A stretch of 64,000 nt of DNA from Fennellomyces sp. T-0311. Lineage: Eukaryota; Mucoromycota; Mucoromycetes; Mucorales; Lichtheimiaceae. This document shows positions 43,696-55,381 of the stretch, one piece after another (positions within the stretch are counted from its first letter, which is position 1; the number at the start of each line of letters is the position of its first letter). Below the pieces are notes generated by a model. The model was not told where the DNA came from, did not search any database, and saw nothing but the letters and a program-made list of their open reading frames with translations. The stretch is taken from the NCBI GenBank assembly GCA_025266875.1, contig JALLLT010000036.1, positions 1 to 64,000 on the forward strand. Reading direction: 5' to 3'. A program made the position numbers and the translations under genes.

Positions 43696-45770
43696 ATGCT
43701 TCCAGAACAGCCAAGTTCACCAGAACCACCACCAACTTCCCAGCGATCCGCCAATAGTATTGCTCCATGGCAGCAACAAATCGAGCCAACAACGACTCGA
43801 AGGATGATTGATCTGGAAATTGCAGTGATTAAAAATGCCCTGCAAGCTGGACAGTACAATGTTGTCATTGCCCATTCCTCTTTGGCGATCCGTAATCAGC
43901 CACTCGATGCAGACACTCATTGAACTGCGAGCCATGGCTTTTGAACGAAAGGCACAAACTGCCTTGGAGCTCAAGCACGCCTTATTGCTCACTCGAGCCA
44001 GACCAAAAAGTGCACTCGGGTATCTTCGCGCAGCAAAGCTCTACAAGCTTCAAGGAAAACAAGAAGAGGCTATTGACGTGCTTAAAGCAGGCTGCTCGCT
44101 TATCGAAGGGCAGCGTACTTTGCTTCTGCAGCAAATGGTCAGCACCAACGCGCAGTTACAGCGTCGCATCGACTTTGTTGCCCTGAGCCATACGATATAC
44201 TTTACAATATCCTAGGTCACATCGATACTGATACCGTGCTGAACTGCGCCAATGTCAGCAGAACTTGACAAAGCAGACTGTTGCACTGTCCTGTACCGTG
44301 GAAAGTCGTCCAGGTGTCCAATGGCCGTCGTTGGAATACTTTGGGATCATTAGGCGGGTATCTGCCTATTATAGCACAGTACATTGAGCAAATCACCGTC
44401 GATGGCAAGGCAAGGCTGATGGCAAAGTATCTCAAATTCTTAACGCAGTATGATTTTCCGAGACTGTATGCGTGTCACACCAATGACGACTGTGAATCCA
44501 TGTATGGCTTAATGGCCAATGATCACGTTACTAACTTTGCCTCAGCAAGAAAAGGATCGGATATCAGCAACACTCTGTATACCGTGCTCCCATATATTGC
44601 TCAGACATTGACAGAGTTGCATATTCGCATGCGATTCACCCTGACCATCTCGCTAGACCGCATCCTCTCGATATGTCGCAACCTTACAGCCGTCAGCCTT
44701 CTTGTTCGCCAAATTTCGGAAGCTTACCAATCCTTTTCCATGTCACCCACAACTGCGTTGATAAGCGTTGCGCTTTTAGCACAAGATGGTGTTCACGACC
44801 CACCCTACTTTGAAACGCTGTTCCGATACTCGCCGCACCTGCGATCCTTTAGTTTGCATTATTGCGACGCTGACATCATTCGTGTCGTTGCGGATCATTG
44901 CACGAATTTGAAAGCAATCCGCACAAGCCTGGTTAACCTCGATGATGTGCCACAGTATTACATACTTACAGCGCAACAGATTGACATTAAAGGTCTGGAG
45001 CTGCTAGTGCTTGGAGGAATCCGCTCTGCAGTACCCCTGAGTGCACATCTTCAGGCCAGTCGATGTACACTCAAATACATATGCCTTGCACCTATTGGCG
45101 GACCACAAAGCACCGCTACGGAATGGCAACCACTCACTCAGTTCGTTATGCTCAAGGTGATATACCTTTACGTATGGATGGAACGATGTCCAAAGACATT
45201 TCGGGAACAAATACCAGCCATGCTCCGCTGCTATCCTGGTCTGAAAACATTGCGACTTGAAAGCTGGAATAGTATTGTATCAGAACGTTCACCAGCACCA
45301 GTGCTCTCTCAGATCTATCAAACGATGGTGGGAACGGAGGGTCTTGAGCGTTTAGGTTTGGCTCGTGCAGATGTTGGTTTGGATTCGTTCTTCAAGTTGA
45401 TACTTCATTACTCTACACGCGACAGCTCTTTGCGAGAGCTGGAAATCCGTTCCTGCACTGGTCTCACCCCGGTGCTGCTATTACAGATCGCAAAAATTAG
45501 CAGCTTGGAGGATTTGTGTGTTGGTCTATTGCCTGTTCACGAAATAGACTCATCGGCTATGAATGATTTCACCCAATTACTTATCCAGCTAGCACGGTTG
45601 TCGACTTTAATCTTTGAGGATTCGGAGCTGACCACTGAGGCTACGGAGAACTCGTCCAGTGCCGTAGTTTAAAGAAACTTTGGATGCATGACGTTTCGAT
45701 ATCTCGCAAAGATGCAAATTTCCTCAGTGAGAGCATTCAAGATCTTCGTCGATTCCACTCTGATGACTGA
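43696..45770 (+). pseudogene. F-box protein with TPR-like and LRR-like regions, broken
   Basis: F-box proteins recruit substrates to SCF ubiquitin ligases. A Pro-rich start (43696) leads into a TPR-like segment (ALQAGQYNVVIAHSSLAI, then RPKSALGYLRAAKLYKLQGK), the F-box (PYDILYNILGHIDTDTVLN near 44185-44240) and a leucine-rich C-terminal half open from about 44281 to 45660. Lesions: frameshift near 43915-43920, frameshift near 44182, TGA at 44266-44268 where relatives would have Trp, and a frameshift near 45655 before the true end (SESIQDLRRFHSDD). The pattern fits a recent pseudogene; sequencing error at all four sites is unlikely but not excluded. Confidence 0.75.
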
Positions 45771-47075
45771 ACACATCTTCTCCATATACCACCACGTAAT
45801 AAAGTGTCACGTTTTGGCCCGCCCTGATATTACAAGCGTGACTTTGTCCTGATACATATATCATATCGCACGACCTTTCAGAATAACCATACGTTCTTTT
45901 GGTAAAACAAAAATTGTGACAGAATTAAGAACTTTAAATATGTACTTGTGATGTATTTGGAAAATAACAAATTAATATGTATGAAAAAGATACCATGTAA
46001 GACACTTTATAGTACATATACACGCGTGCGTTTATTAAATCCTGCTGAGGTATCTACGCGCCTCCGAAATATATTATACGAATGTGATCGTATCGTACCA
46101 ACTCCTAGAGTAGGAATACTGCATTCCGTTCTTACTTTCTAATTTATGATAGTAATCTTGACCAGTAAGGTTAAACTGGAAAGCTTAATGTGGGTAGTTG
46201 TGAATCAGCGCCTGCTACGTATCATCTGGAGATACATCTGAGGAAAACGCTGGTACATTTAGTTCAGCATTTATCAGTGACCTTCTCAATAAAAACAATA
46301 ACTTTTGAACTAGTTCAGCATTTATAGCTTCACAATTGACCGGGTACAATGTCAATCGATGGTCATCTCCAGGTAGGCAACATTAAATCTCGTTATGATG
46401 ACAAATTCAAGCATGGTATGTTATACGTGTCTGCGTCACAGCTATATACGAATGACCTGGAAGCATTTGGCATGTTATTCCTAAAAAAAATTGGGGTTTG
46501 ATCGATTCACTAACATATCTATCATTGTTAGAGCTGTGTATTGCTGTTTTGAAGCTTGACAGGATAGTGGAAGCTATTACCACCCAGTATAAGAAATATA
46601 AATCTCGTATGTCATGTTTCCAGGTACATAACAAATAGCATTTTCATGAAGTCATCACTGGAATCAAGTAATAAGAGAGTAGTGAGCAGACGGAAGGTGA
46701 GATTGAGACAACACGTGCCTTAAACTGGTCGACAACAGAACAAAAACCGTACTCAAAAACTTTGGTGAGTAGGGTACGTGGAACCTGAAACACGCCACAC
46801 GATCGCAGCATGTTATCCCTTTATCATCTCCCGTAGCTACACGCCCTCTCTCCGTGCACGCGTTCAAGAAAGTCTCGGAGAATAAATGTACAAAGAATAG
46901 AGGTCGACCCCAGTCGAAGTAACTCATAATTTCAGCAGTACTACAAAGCTTGGGAGTCAGTACATCAGTCTGGGGAAGTACGCGGATCAATCACAGCAAG
47001 CGAAGAGCTCTTCGCAGCAAGAGATGCCAAGATATTTACTATATTGCCTGTAACGAGATTGAGCAGTAGTGGCTT

Positions 47076-47118
<43 letters not shown>

Positions 47119-47841
47119 ACGAAATGCTAAGAGTGAGATATAAGCTCTTACTGCAAAAATGCCATTGCGTGATACGTATATAGACAACAGGCGGTTTTTT
47201 TTTTTTTGCAAATCCGTCGTCTCTGATGATTGCGGAAGTGAAGAGCATATCGGCATACATTGATTAAGAAAACAACTATTAATAAGAACTTAAAAGGTGT
47301 AATAGTCATAAAGCAAAAAAAAGCATGGAATGATACACTATAACTATTTTGAAAGCGCTGCGGCTGGAATAAGGAAAACGAGAGTCTTCTATTTTGTCAA
47401 TTAGGAAAAGTTGTCTATCGATTTGTAAGAATGCAACCAACCCCCTATTCGGCATTTTTCAGCACAAAATCGCATCGTTATACCCCCAAAAAGTCCCTGT
47501 ATCGAACCATGTACCTCCGCGAAAACACCACAGTATGCCAAAAACAAGGAGAAACCCTTAGACCGTAATCAATTGGTGTAGGAAAAAAACATCTCCATCA
47601 ACCAAATAAAGTTTTGGAATGTGAATATATCGCGAGCACAAAAATTAATCTCTGGTTCTTTGGAAAGGTTTATCATTTCCAAGCGCATCACACAACGTCA
47701 CGCTTATTACTGTTGGTTACACCAATCGTGCAACGTGCATTTTCTTTCCGTGTACGGTGTAACCACAGGATTTCATATGAGAAAAAAAAGTCGTGCTACA
47801 AGTATTTCTTTTGAATGCAATTAAAATGGGATTGTGACATA
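45771..47841. other. Intergenic stretch with a long poly(A) run
   Basis: No gene is supported. It contains a 39-base A run at 47078-47116 and a 14-base T run at 47194-47207, both flanked by the same TTGC bases in inverted order. Many short frames lack motifs. Confidence 0.4.
47078..47116. repeat. Poly(A) homopolymer, 39 bases
   Basis: An uninterrupted A run following GGCTTGC. It may be a retroposed tail or slippage; no adjacent retrosequence was recognised. Confidence 0.85.
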
Positions 47842-49440
47842 TTAGAGGTTAAGTGATTCGTTGTATGAGGCATATGTAAGTTTAGAGATCTCATGATAAA
47901 GTAGTCGGTTCCAATCGTCAACAGGACCTACATAACAGCAATTAAACACGCTGCTGATAAAGATCCGACTCGTACTTACCTGGTAAACAGAAATGTAAGC
48001 AATCTTTATCTGGGCGTGAATGTGCGTCGCCGCGATAATTCGTAAATGACACATCGAGAAGTTGGAAACGTTCATCTTGTTGCTCAGAAACCCAATCCTA
48101 ATTGACGCAATTGAGTTCCCCACTGCTTGATGCAATCATTGCTGCTGTCGATTACCTTGTATATTGCACTAAAGTGCTCGAACATGTTCCATTCGTACGG
48201 TTCCGCTGATGGCTTAACGATTTGGTCGAGTGGTTCGGAGTATTGAGAGCACTTGCTGTGTCCGAAAGGGGTAGTCCGCAGCCAAACACGTTGGTGAGGC
48301 TCAACGTCCTGTTTGAGAGCCTCAAACACGGAATTCATTGCCTTTGTGTATCCTTCTAAAAGTTCCTCCTGCGACCGATTAGGACCAAACTTGAGGTCTG
48401 AGCGCCAATGTGGACCCTGTTCATGCGCGGAAAAAAGGCATGAGTGGAACAATTCTCAAGGTGCAGAAAAGACGGAAAATCAAGAAAGACGTACCGTATT
48501 CATCACGATGTAATCGAAATAGGGTATCAAGTGACGCCTGCATATATTGTTGTCCAAAATAATCAGCAGCAGTTTCATAAGTCGTAAGATGTTTTTAAGG
48601 ACGTTACCAGGGGTAATTGCTGCCCTTGCTTAATAAAGCGCCCTGTTCTTCTGAAGGATCCAACACTTTATAGTCATCCAGGCGGACAAGATTATCCGAA
48701 CGGAGAAACGCCACCGCAAGCACTTTGTCTCCCTGGGGTCGCTTGTACACCAGCTCATTTATCTTGATTTTGGGATTACCGCCTTTCAGCGTTTTGTCGA
48801 TTTTCTTGGGCGGCTGAAGATACTCGCCTAGGAGGCAAGACAGGCTTTCATACTGCAGCTGAGTGATTGAGTCACCGATAAGTAGGAGTGGATGTTCGGA
48901 TAGGTGCTGTGCTAAGGCCTGGGAATCCATTGGAAGCACGCTGCATTCTGAAGGCTCCCAAGTGTAGTCGACGCTAGTGATAATGTCTGTGAGTGAGACG
49001 GCTTACATACATGACACCCGTGTGCATCGGCGTCAGCAAGAAATAGGGGCAGTTTACATATGCCTGTTGCGATCTAGTTCGTGTTTGCTGCGCTTATAGC
49101 ATCGATGATGGAACGTGCCACGGCAGTGATATCCAGTTTCCTTTTCAAACGATTTCTCATCCTTGCCTTTGATAGGCTTATGAGCCCACTGGCCGTCATT
49201 AAACGCTTCAATAGAGCAAACGTCGTCGGCAAGATTTGCGTCCAACGGTTTTCCGCGGAAGTAGACCTTCTTCTTATTCATTGCGGTTGTCGATGGCAAC
49301 ATGAGTGCGGTGTCATTTCGGAATGCCCATGCCAACAAGGTGAGAAGAATCAGGGCCACGATCGCGAGACAGCAAACGAGTGGTCGGTATTGCGTAGTGT
49401 GACTCCGTTGCTGCCAGGCGGGTACTGCGGTGGAATACAT
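47842..49440 (-). CDS. PC-esterase (GDSL/SGNH-like, TBL/PMR5-type) membrane protein
   Basis: The family includes plant trichome-birefringence-like acetyltransferases and fungal relatives acting on surface polysaccharides. The start at 49440 is followed by one membrane anchor (PLVCCLAIVALILLTLLAWAF), indicating a type II protein with a luminal catalytic part. YTWEPSECSVLP and LLLIGDSITQLQYES hold the GDS catalytic Ser (about 48860-48890). FDYIVMNTGPHWR (about 48500), RVWLRTTPFGHSKC and, after two introns, DCLHFCLPGPVDDWNRLL complete it, giving the DxxH pair. The last exon reaches 47842. Five or so GT-AG introns of 50 to 75 nt were needed; motif order and linkage are clean. Confidence 0.87.
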
Positions 49441-51060
49441 GGGGAGGGAAGAAGGAGAGTACGTCTCGAAATTCGGCTGTGTTGATGGGGATAGCTAATA
49501 AATGGCAGATATATTTCCTGTATTGGTATTCCTTGCACAAAGCAAGAAAAAGACCTCGAAAAGGAAAAAAAGAAACCGAACGGACCTTTCGAGAGGCGAA
49601 GAGGGATGGGGGGTGTACAGCCGTACGTTGCGCTTGATCTGGCAAAAAACGGCGTGATCTGCTCCTTGGTTGGCTAGAGCCTAATGACATCTTGGAAATC
49701 CGAGAAGTTCTGTATATGAAACGAGGTTGCTGTCTTTCCGGAACGTCCTCTTTTTCCTTCCGCATTGTCAGAAGCACTCCCCTCTGAGCATTCTGCATGA
49801 CTTTTTCTTCCATTTTGAGACCACTTTCCCTTGTGAATGAAATAGAAAACGGAACGCTCCTGTCGCTGCCGACGAATTAAGCTCATCTTGTGTCACCTCA
49901 GCCATCCCCGGTACACCATTCTGGAATTTCCATTTTCGATGCTCTCAATATATACATCTTTATTCTAATTAACAACCAAAATTGTATGTGGGTAGTCATC
50001 AGAGAACTTATCGGCAGGGTTTTGTCTGTAGTCCTGCGCCGAGGGATTCAGTGCAGAGGGCGACATAAATGGGCCCAACCGATCTGTTATCCTAGGATGT
50101 ACATTTCAATGGGGGAAGGAGTGCACTTCTTTTCTGTACTATTTCTTTTGTAGTCTAACGTCAAGGCCGTTGTCCATGCTACATAGGTATATACTGTTAG
50201 AGTAATCTACTAGCATGCGCCAAGGTTGATGGACTAATCAACCTATATGTGCAGGTACTAAAACGGTAACGAGAAGATCACAAACAACGAAGAATACGAC
50301 ATTGATAACCTTAATTATAGAAAACCTGATACTACCTTTAGAAGATCGTCTACATCATCAGCAGTCTTTGCATATTTAGCTTCTGGGATTTGTAAGCTAA
50401 TTAGCGATCTATCCGAAAAGGAGATCCATGCGAACTGCGAGGTGGCCGCGCGGTTGACACACTAATAATACGAAATAACAAGTGCCTCTTCTGGTTCAGA
50501 CATGTGACCCGAGCCCATAATGGTTTGCGTTCTAATAAGAATCAATGGTAGATGGATTTTTTCTGATACACAAAAGAGTATTCGATCTTGGCAACAATCA
50601 CATTGCAAAGGCACAGTAGACATACACCAAAGACCAACCAAGCAAATTTATCGAAGAAAAACAGTTAAAACCTACATAAAAACAAGTTTCAAAAACCATC
50701 TTTGAAAACCACATGCAACTCTCATATCCTTGGTTTAGTATAAATAACCATTGTTTTAGTTAGCCTACAGTCAGATTTGTTAGAATACTCAATTAGTTAT
50801 CACAAAATTCAATAAACAGCTTTTAAGCTTATTATTTCTCACTTTCCAAGATTAGAGTATCCATAACCGTGATTTAAAAAAGCTGACTGCTACAGTTCGT
50901 TTTCTATAGCCGTAGCTTTAAACACGAAGGTCTTTAAGTACAGGTCATGTGATCATATGCCTAAAGGCGCAGATCAGTGACCTTCCTACTAAAATTTTTT
51001 GAGCTAAGTACACGCCATCGAAGTTCAATAACATGAATTACTTCTCCCCCAACACTACAA
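49441..51060. other. Intergenic stretch, no gene seen
   Basis: It contains the promoter region of the PC-esterase (left part, purine/pyrimidine-rich near 49550) and AT-rich sequence. No coding region, RNA gene or element end was recognised. Confidence 0.4.
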
Positions 51061-51078
51061 TTCGTTTCGAATAACTCC

Positions 51079-51922
51079 TTGATGTATGACTCAATGACAA
51101 AATTCTTGTTACAATACGTTGATGGTCAATGTTTGTTCACATCTTCTCCTTTGGAGAATCACTTTTTAGCATCGGCGCAGGTGTTTATACTAACAAAGCA
51201 CGCAAGCCTAGTGTACAACGTCAAGAAATGTGGTTTCCTCACCGACAGGGTGAAATTTTTAGACTTTATTTGCACTAACGATGGTATCGACCCTGATCCA
51301 GCAAAAAAGAGAAAAGATTGCAAATCTAAAGCGACCAACAACAGTGTCAGAAGTGAGAGGTTTTATAGGATTGCTTCAATGTAATAGGCGTTTCATTCTA
51401 GGGTTCCCGAAGACCGCCGGACCATTGTACGACCAAACGAAAATTGACAGACCCGCGAGGGGCAAGGAGGCAGAAAAGACATTCATTACCTTAAAATAAA
51501 AAATTGTGTTCGGAACCATAACGTTGTTTAGACCAGATTGGAAAAAACCCATGAGAATTTACTGTGGCTCAACCACAATAGGACTAGGCGACGTCTTCTG
51601 CCAGCATGATAATGAAAACCGAGAAAGAGTAGCATTATATGCAAGTAGGGCACTGAAACCGTCAGAGGCAAATTATGTGCCATCTCTTTTAGAAGCACTG
51701 TGTGTTGTATGGAGCATTAAGTATCTGCGACACTATTTGATTAATCGACGATTCATAGGTTTCAGCGATTCCAACGCAGTAAAGGGGATCTTAAACGCAC
51801 CAATGCCTGCTCCAATGATAGCCAGATGGATCGCAATGCTCTCTGAATTTGACTGCGAAATTACGCACAGGCCTGGAAAGCAGAACGCTAATGTAGACTT
51901 CCTATCTCGGTTATGCGGATAA
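51079..51922 (+). pseudogene. RT fragment and RNase H of element C, active site mutated
   Basis: The RT palm reads FLLQYVDGQCLFTSSPLENH: the YxDD motif is YVDG here, so the second catalytic Asp is lost. RT continues YNVKKCGFLTDRVKFLDFI, then a frameshift near 51300 leads into PTTVSEVRGFIGLLQCNRRF. A TAA at 51497-51499 precedes the next frame, which is open to 51922: GTITLFRPDWKKPMRIYCGS, ENRERVALYASRALKPSEAN, FIGFSDSNAVKGIL and THRPGKQNANVDFLSRL. This is RNase H with its first Asp changed (IYCGSTTIG where TDAS is usual). Confidence 0.85.
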
Positions 51923-52289
51923 TGCACTGATGTTCAATAGCTACTAATCGGCTAATGTCGTTAAACTTTCGCCTTTAAAATAAAAAGGAAGAAGAGCAGC
52001 AGAAAAAAATGCATAGCCTTGAATGTCCTTAACGTACATAAACCCCGGCGGAAAAAAACAACGTCAAATCAAACAAAAAAAATGTGCATTTATATCTCAA
52101 CCAACCTTGTCAACAACCTTATCAACTGAATTAACACTATATTCACATTCGAATTTGAAATCAACTTATAATGGAAAACAGCAGAATCTAATTACTAAAA
52201 TACTACCTGTTAACATTGGAGTACCCCCTCCCCAACCATTACCAAACGACAGAGGCGTTTTGTCGCCATCCAGACCAAGAATTATTTTG

Positions 52290-53579
52290 TTTTGAAGGAA
52301 CATGTTTACTGGAGAGATGAATCCCCCAGATTAGTCCTAAACACTGAAACTGCGCGAGAAGTAATCAAACAGATGCCCCATCACAAGTTCGGTGGTCACT
52401 TTTCTGCACAGACAACCTACGAGAGAATAACCCGAAGATGCTACTGGATGGTGTGGAAAAAGATATAAGGAATCTCCTTGTGAATTGTAATAGATGTCAA
52501 CGCATGAAAAAGAAATCCTTGAATAAGCCGTTGCGACCAATACTAGTGGAACCAGAGCCATTTTACCAAATTGACTTGGATATCAAACATGTAGCACCTT
52601 CCTGTGCCGGTTGCCAATACATCATTGTGGTAATAGATTATTTTACCAAATACAATGAAGCATTTGCTATAAAGTACATTAATGCGATAGAAGTCTCCTT
52701 TTTCTTCTACAAAGAATCATTTGCAGACACGGTTGCCCGGCTATAATCATATCAGATAACGGTTGGCCCAAAAAAGTACCTTAGTTCAATCCCTGTGCAA
52801 TCAATGTTCAATAGAAATCATTTCACCAAGTGTTTCATCCCAGCGGAAATGGACTCGCTGAAAAATTCAATTCAACCTTGGCTATAATGCTGAATAAACT
52901 ACAGGATGATGAAAGGGATGATTGGCATATCTATGTACCTAGTGCACTATTTGCATATCGCATGATTAGCCAAGCATCCACAAGTCACCCACCCCTCTAT
53001 TTGATGTATGAGTACGAAGCATGCACGCCCATAGACTTATTGTTGCAAGATAAATTCGATGCCGCGGAATTGGGCGAAGAAAAACTCATTGAAGGATACG
53101 TTGCGAAGCAATTAACATAATCGAGAGACATTTGCCAGAAGGCGGCTAACTTCATCAAAGCGTTACAGGAAAAACAAAAGAAAACGATCGAGAAAAAGCT
53201 TAAAGCAAAAAAGAAACACTTAATACAACCACCGTTCAAAATCGGAGACGTGGTTGAAATGTATAAATCATACCTAGATAACCCGTGGAGCAGAAAGTTA
53301 TCAGTAAAATGGAATGGTCGCTACATCGTGCATGCAATAAATAACCAAAATTCCTATTATCTAAAAACATTCTACACAGATGTAATCTTAGATGGGAACT
53401 TCCACGGCAATAATTTAGCTATTTATACACTACCCAATACTGAGTTCGGACCATCTCCATACCAACGTCCAAACATACTATCAGGGATTCAAACGAACAG
53501 CAATACCAATGAAGCCACCAGTATTCCGGCATCCCTCAGCCAGGAGCTAATGGGAATGGACACATTCGACGTAGCGTGA
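52290..53579 (+). pseudogene. Integrase of element C, frameshifted
   Basis: Homology starts with the zinc domain (HKFGGHFSAQTTYERITRR near 52385, then CNRCQRMKKKSL near 52490). The core has FYQIDLDIKHV (first Asp near 52570) and, in another frame, the FHPSGNGLAEKFN motif (Glu near 52855). Several stops and frame changes lie between 52740 and 53250. The C-terminal part NPWSRKLSVKWNGRYIVHAI is the GPY/F-like module. A TGA at 53577-53579 ends this frame, which reads on into the next entry. Confidence 0.82.
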
Positions 53580-53978
53580 TGTGCCAACGAGATTGCCAAA
53601 TGCTTTCGCCTCTACGAACAAAATCTGGAGCAACTCATTAAATGCCACCAAATGATCCGAAGAAGCTTGCAGGGTAACTTTGTTTGGGTCTCCTATTTGA
53701 CCGACGTTGACATCTGCACTTTCCATACCACCAAGGGATTATGTGCTGCGGCCCGGGACGACTTCAAACGGTATGCCCAGCTTAACTTCCCAAAGAACCG
53801 GAATCACCCGGTGTCGAACGAAGTGATGAAAAGGTTAGCAGAATTGTTCGGATTCAACGAAACCAAGTTGGTGACCATCGATTCTTCTCGTCCTCCTCAA
53901 CGCAGTGGTATACCGCATGCGTGCATAATGGTCCTAATCCGGGAAAATGTACGATACTTCCTATGGCGAAATGAATAA
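53580..53978 (+). pseudogene. Extra C-terminal domain after integrase C, unrecognised
   Basis: In the same frame as the integrase tail and directly after a TGA, this 132-codon stretch is open. It reads NEIAKCFRLYEQNLEQLIKC, QGNFVWVSYLTDVDICTFHT, NHPVSNEVMKRLAELFGFNE, then IMVLIRENVRYFLWRNE. It has balanced composition with alternating helices and strands and looks like a folded domain. If the TGA is a mutated sense codon, Pol of this lineage carries an extra domain of about 130 residues. I do not recognise a family. A separate gene fused by chance cannot be excluded. Confidence 0.5.
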
Positions 53979-54027
53979 AGGACACCTGTGGAAACGATTG
54001 CATCACAAGAATGCCCGCATATGACCC

Positions 54028-54421
54028 TGTCGTATCCTGACATACCAGTCATCCATTGTCTACAGACCTTTCCATCTCAGCCTTTGTTACATCCGTTCCT
54101 TTATTTCGACATCAACAACCGCACAGTTATCTATTGGCCTGTTCACTGGCTTGTGTGTCAGTGAGACCTTGATCTGGGTTCAGACTTCAAGAAGGACCAT
54201 TCATGTTAACTCAGTCTCTGCATGATTATCCGCTCCTTCGTAATAAGGCAGTATGGTCATTAGGGATTACGGCGATAACACGGATTCGGCTCTGATAGAA
54301 AAGCATTCACCTTCTCCGTCCCGACTCATCATCATTATAAATAGAGAGTAGTTCTCTTCAATAAAACATTATCTTATTTTTGGTCTCGTCATTTGAAGCT
54401 TTCCAATTGAGCGATACCACA
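54028..54421 (+). repeat. 394-bp solo LTR, second copy of the family in element B
   Basis: Begins TGTCGTATCC and ends GCGATACCACA; same length and sequence as the inverted copy at 24487-24880. Flanks are GACCC (54023-54027) and GAGCC (54422-54426), a 5-bp target duplication with one change. TATAAATAGAGAG near 54337 and AATAAAAC near 54360 are in LTR order. Confidence 0.92.
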
Positions 54422-55381
54422 GAGCCCCAGCTAAATTTTACCTTTAAGGATATCTAGAATAGCATCTGGGAGCACAGCTGTGAAGAGACCAAGCAGGGTT
54501 GCGCTACGCCGTCTATATCTGTCTAAATTGGGAATAGACAGAACACGTGGTAAACAAAACTTGTTTGACACTTTCAAGATTAACAAATCCTGTTCGACGT
54601 AAACACGGTCTGTTTGATTTAATCGTTTTTGGTTAGTCCGCATCGATTTTGCTTAATCTTCCGCTTGCATAAGAGCAACTAAAACATACATAGGAGGACT
54701 ACCGGATCATAGTTAAAAAATCATGGATCCTTGAATGTTTGAAAAGTACCAAGTAAATGGCTTGCCCGATTTCAACAGCAAGGAAACGCTAGAAGCTCTT
54801 CGCCTTGTGGACTGCTTGAGACACTCATAGGCCCTGGGCAAATTCAACTTGTACCGAGCCAAAATGACCCTGGCAGTACGTTATGCCACGTCAATTACAT
54901 CATTGGTTCATCCCACTTTGAACACCCCTGCTCGAAAGGAATTAATTCATGTCTCCATCAGGAGAATCCAGCACCGCTACCTCGTTGGCAACAACGGTTT
55001 TATAAAAAAGATCGATCAGGAGATCCTCAGGATCCGTTGGTGTCAACTCCATGTCCCTGCTCCCACTACGCAACCAGATGCGGCCACCGTAAGTGTGGTG
55101 TATGGCCGCGCTCGCACTCAAAGTACCAATCTGAAGAGCCATGCATGAGCAGTGGCTCCGATACCGTGGGTGATGCCCAAGAATACTAACCAAACCCTAT
55201 TATAACGGCTGTGGATGCTCCTAAGCTAAGGCTAATTCGATAACAGCTACCACTTAGGCTAATAAAGCCTCTTTTTATTAAAAAAACACAGGTAACCACG
55301 TAACTTTATAGGTAAATTCAACGAGACGATACTCCGTCACTCACTTTCAACGGCTTGAGAACACGTCTCACTGCTGTCAAC
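54422..55381. other. Stretch with a small unrecognised open frame
   Basis: The plus-strand frame 54849-55148 encodes MTLAVRYATSITSLVHPTLN, then KELIHVSIRRIQHRYLVGNN and similar sequence, with a related-looking segment before a stop (EALRLVDCLRHS). It has no recognised family and may be a repeat-derived remnant. No RNA gene was found. Confidence 0.4.

Larger units (their letters stand above)
51079..53978 (+). mobile_element. Ty3/gypsy retrotransposon C, decayed
   Basis: Partial reverse transcriptase, RNase H and integrase of a third gypsy lineage, with several frameshifts and stops. No LTR of its own was identified, and Gag and protease are missing. The integrase frame is followed by an unusual extra domain. 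Confidence 0.85.

Noticed and set aside
1848..44268. Classical repeat-induced point mutation (CpA context)
   Set aside because: In most stops the mutated G follows another G, not T, so the CpA signature is not consistent. Only the transition bias is kept as a finding.
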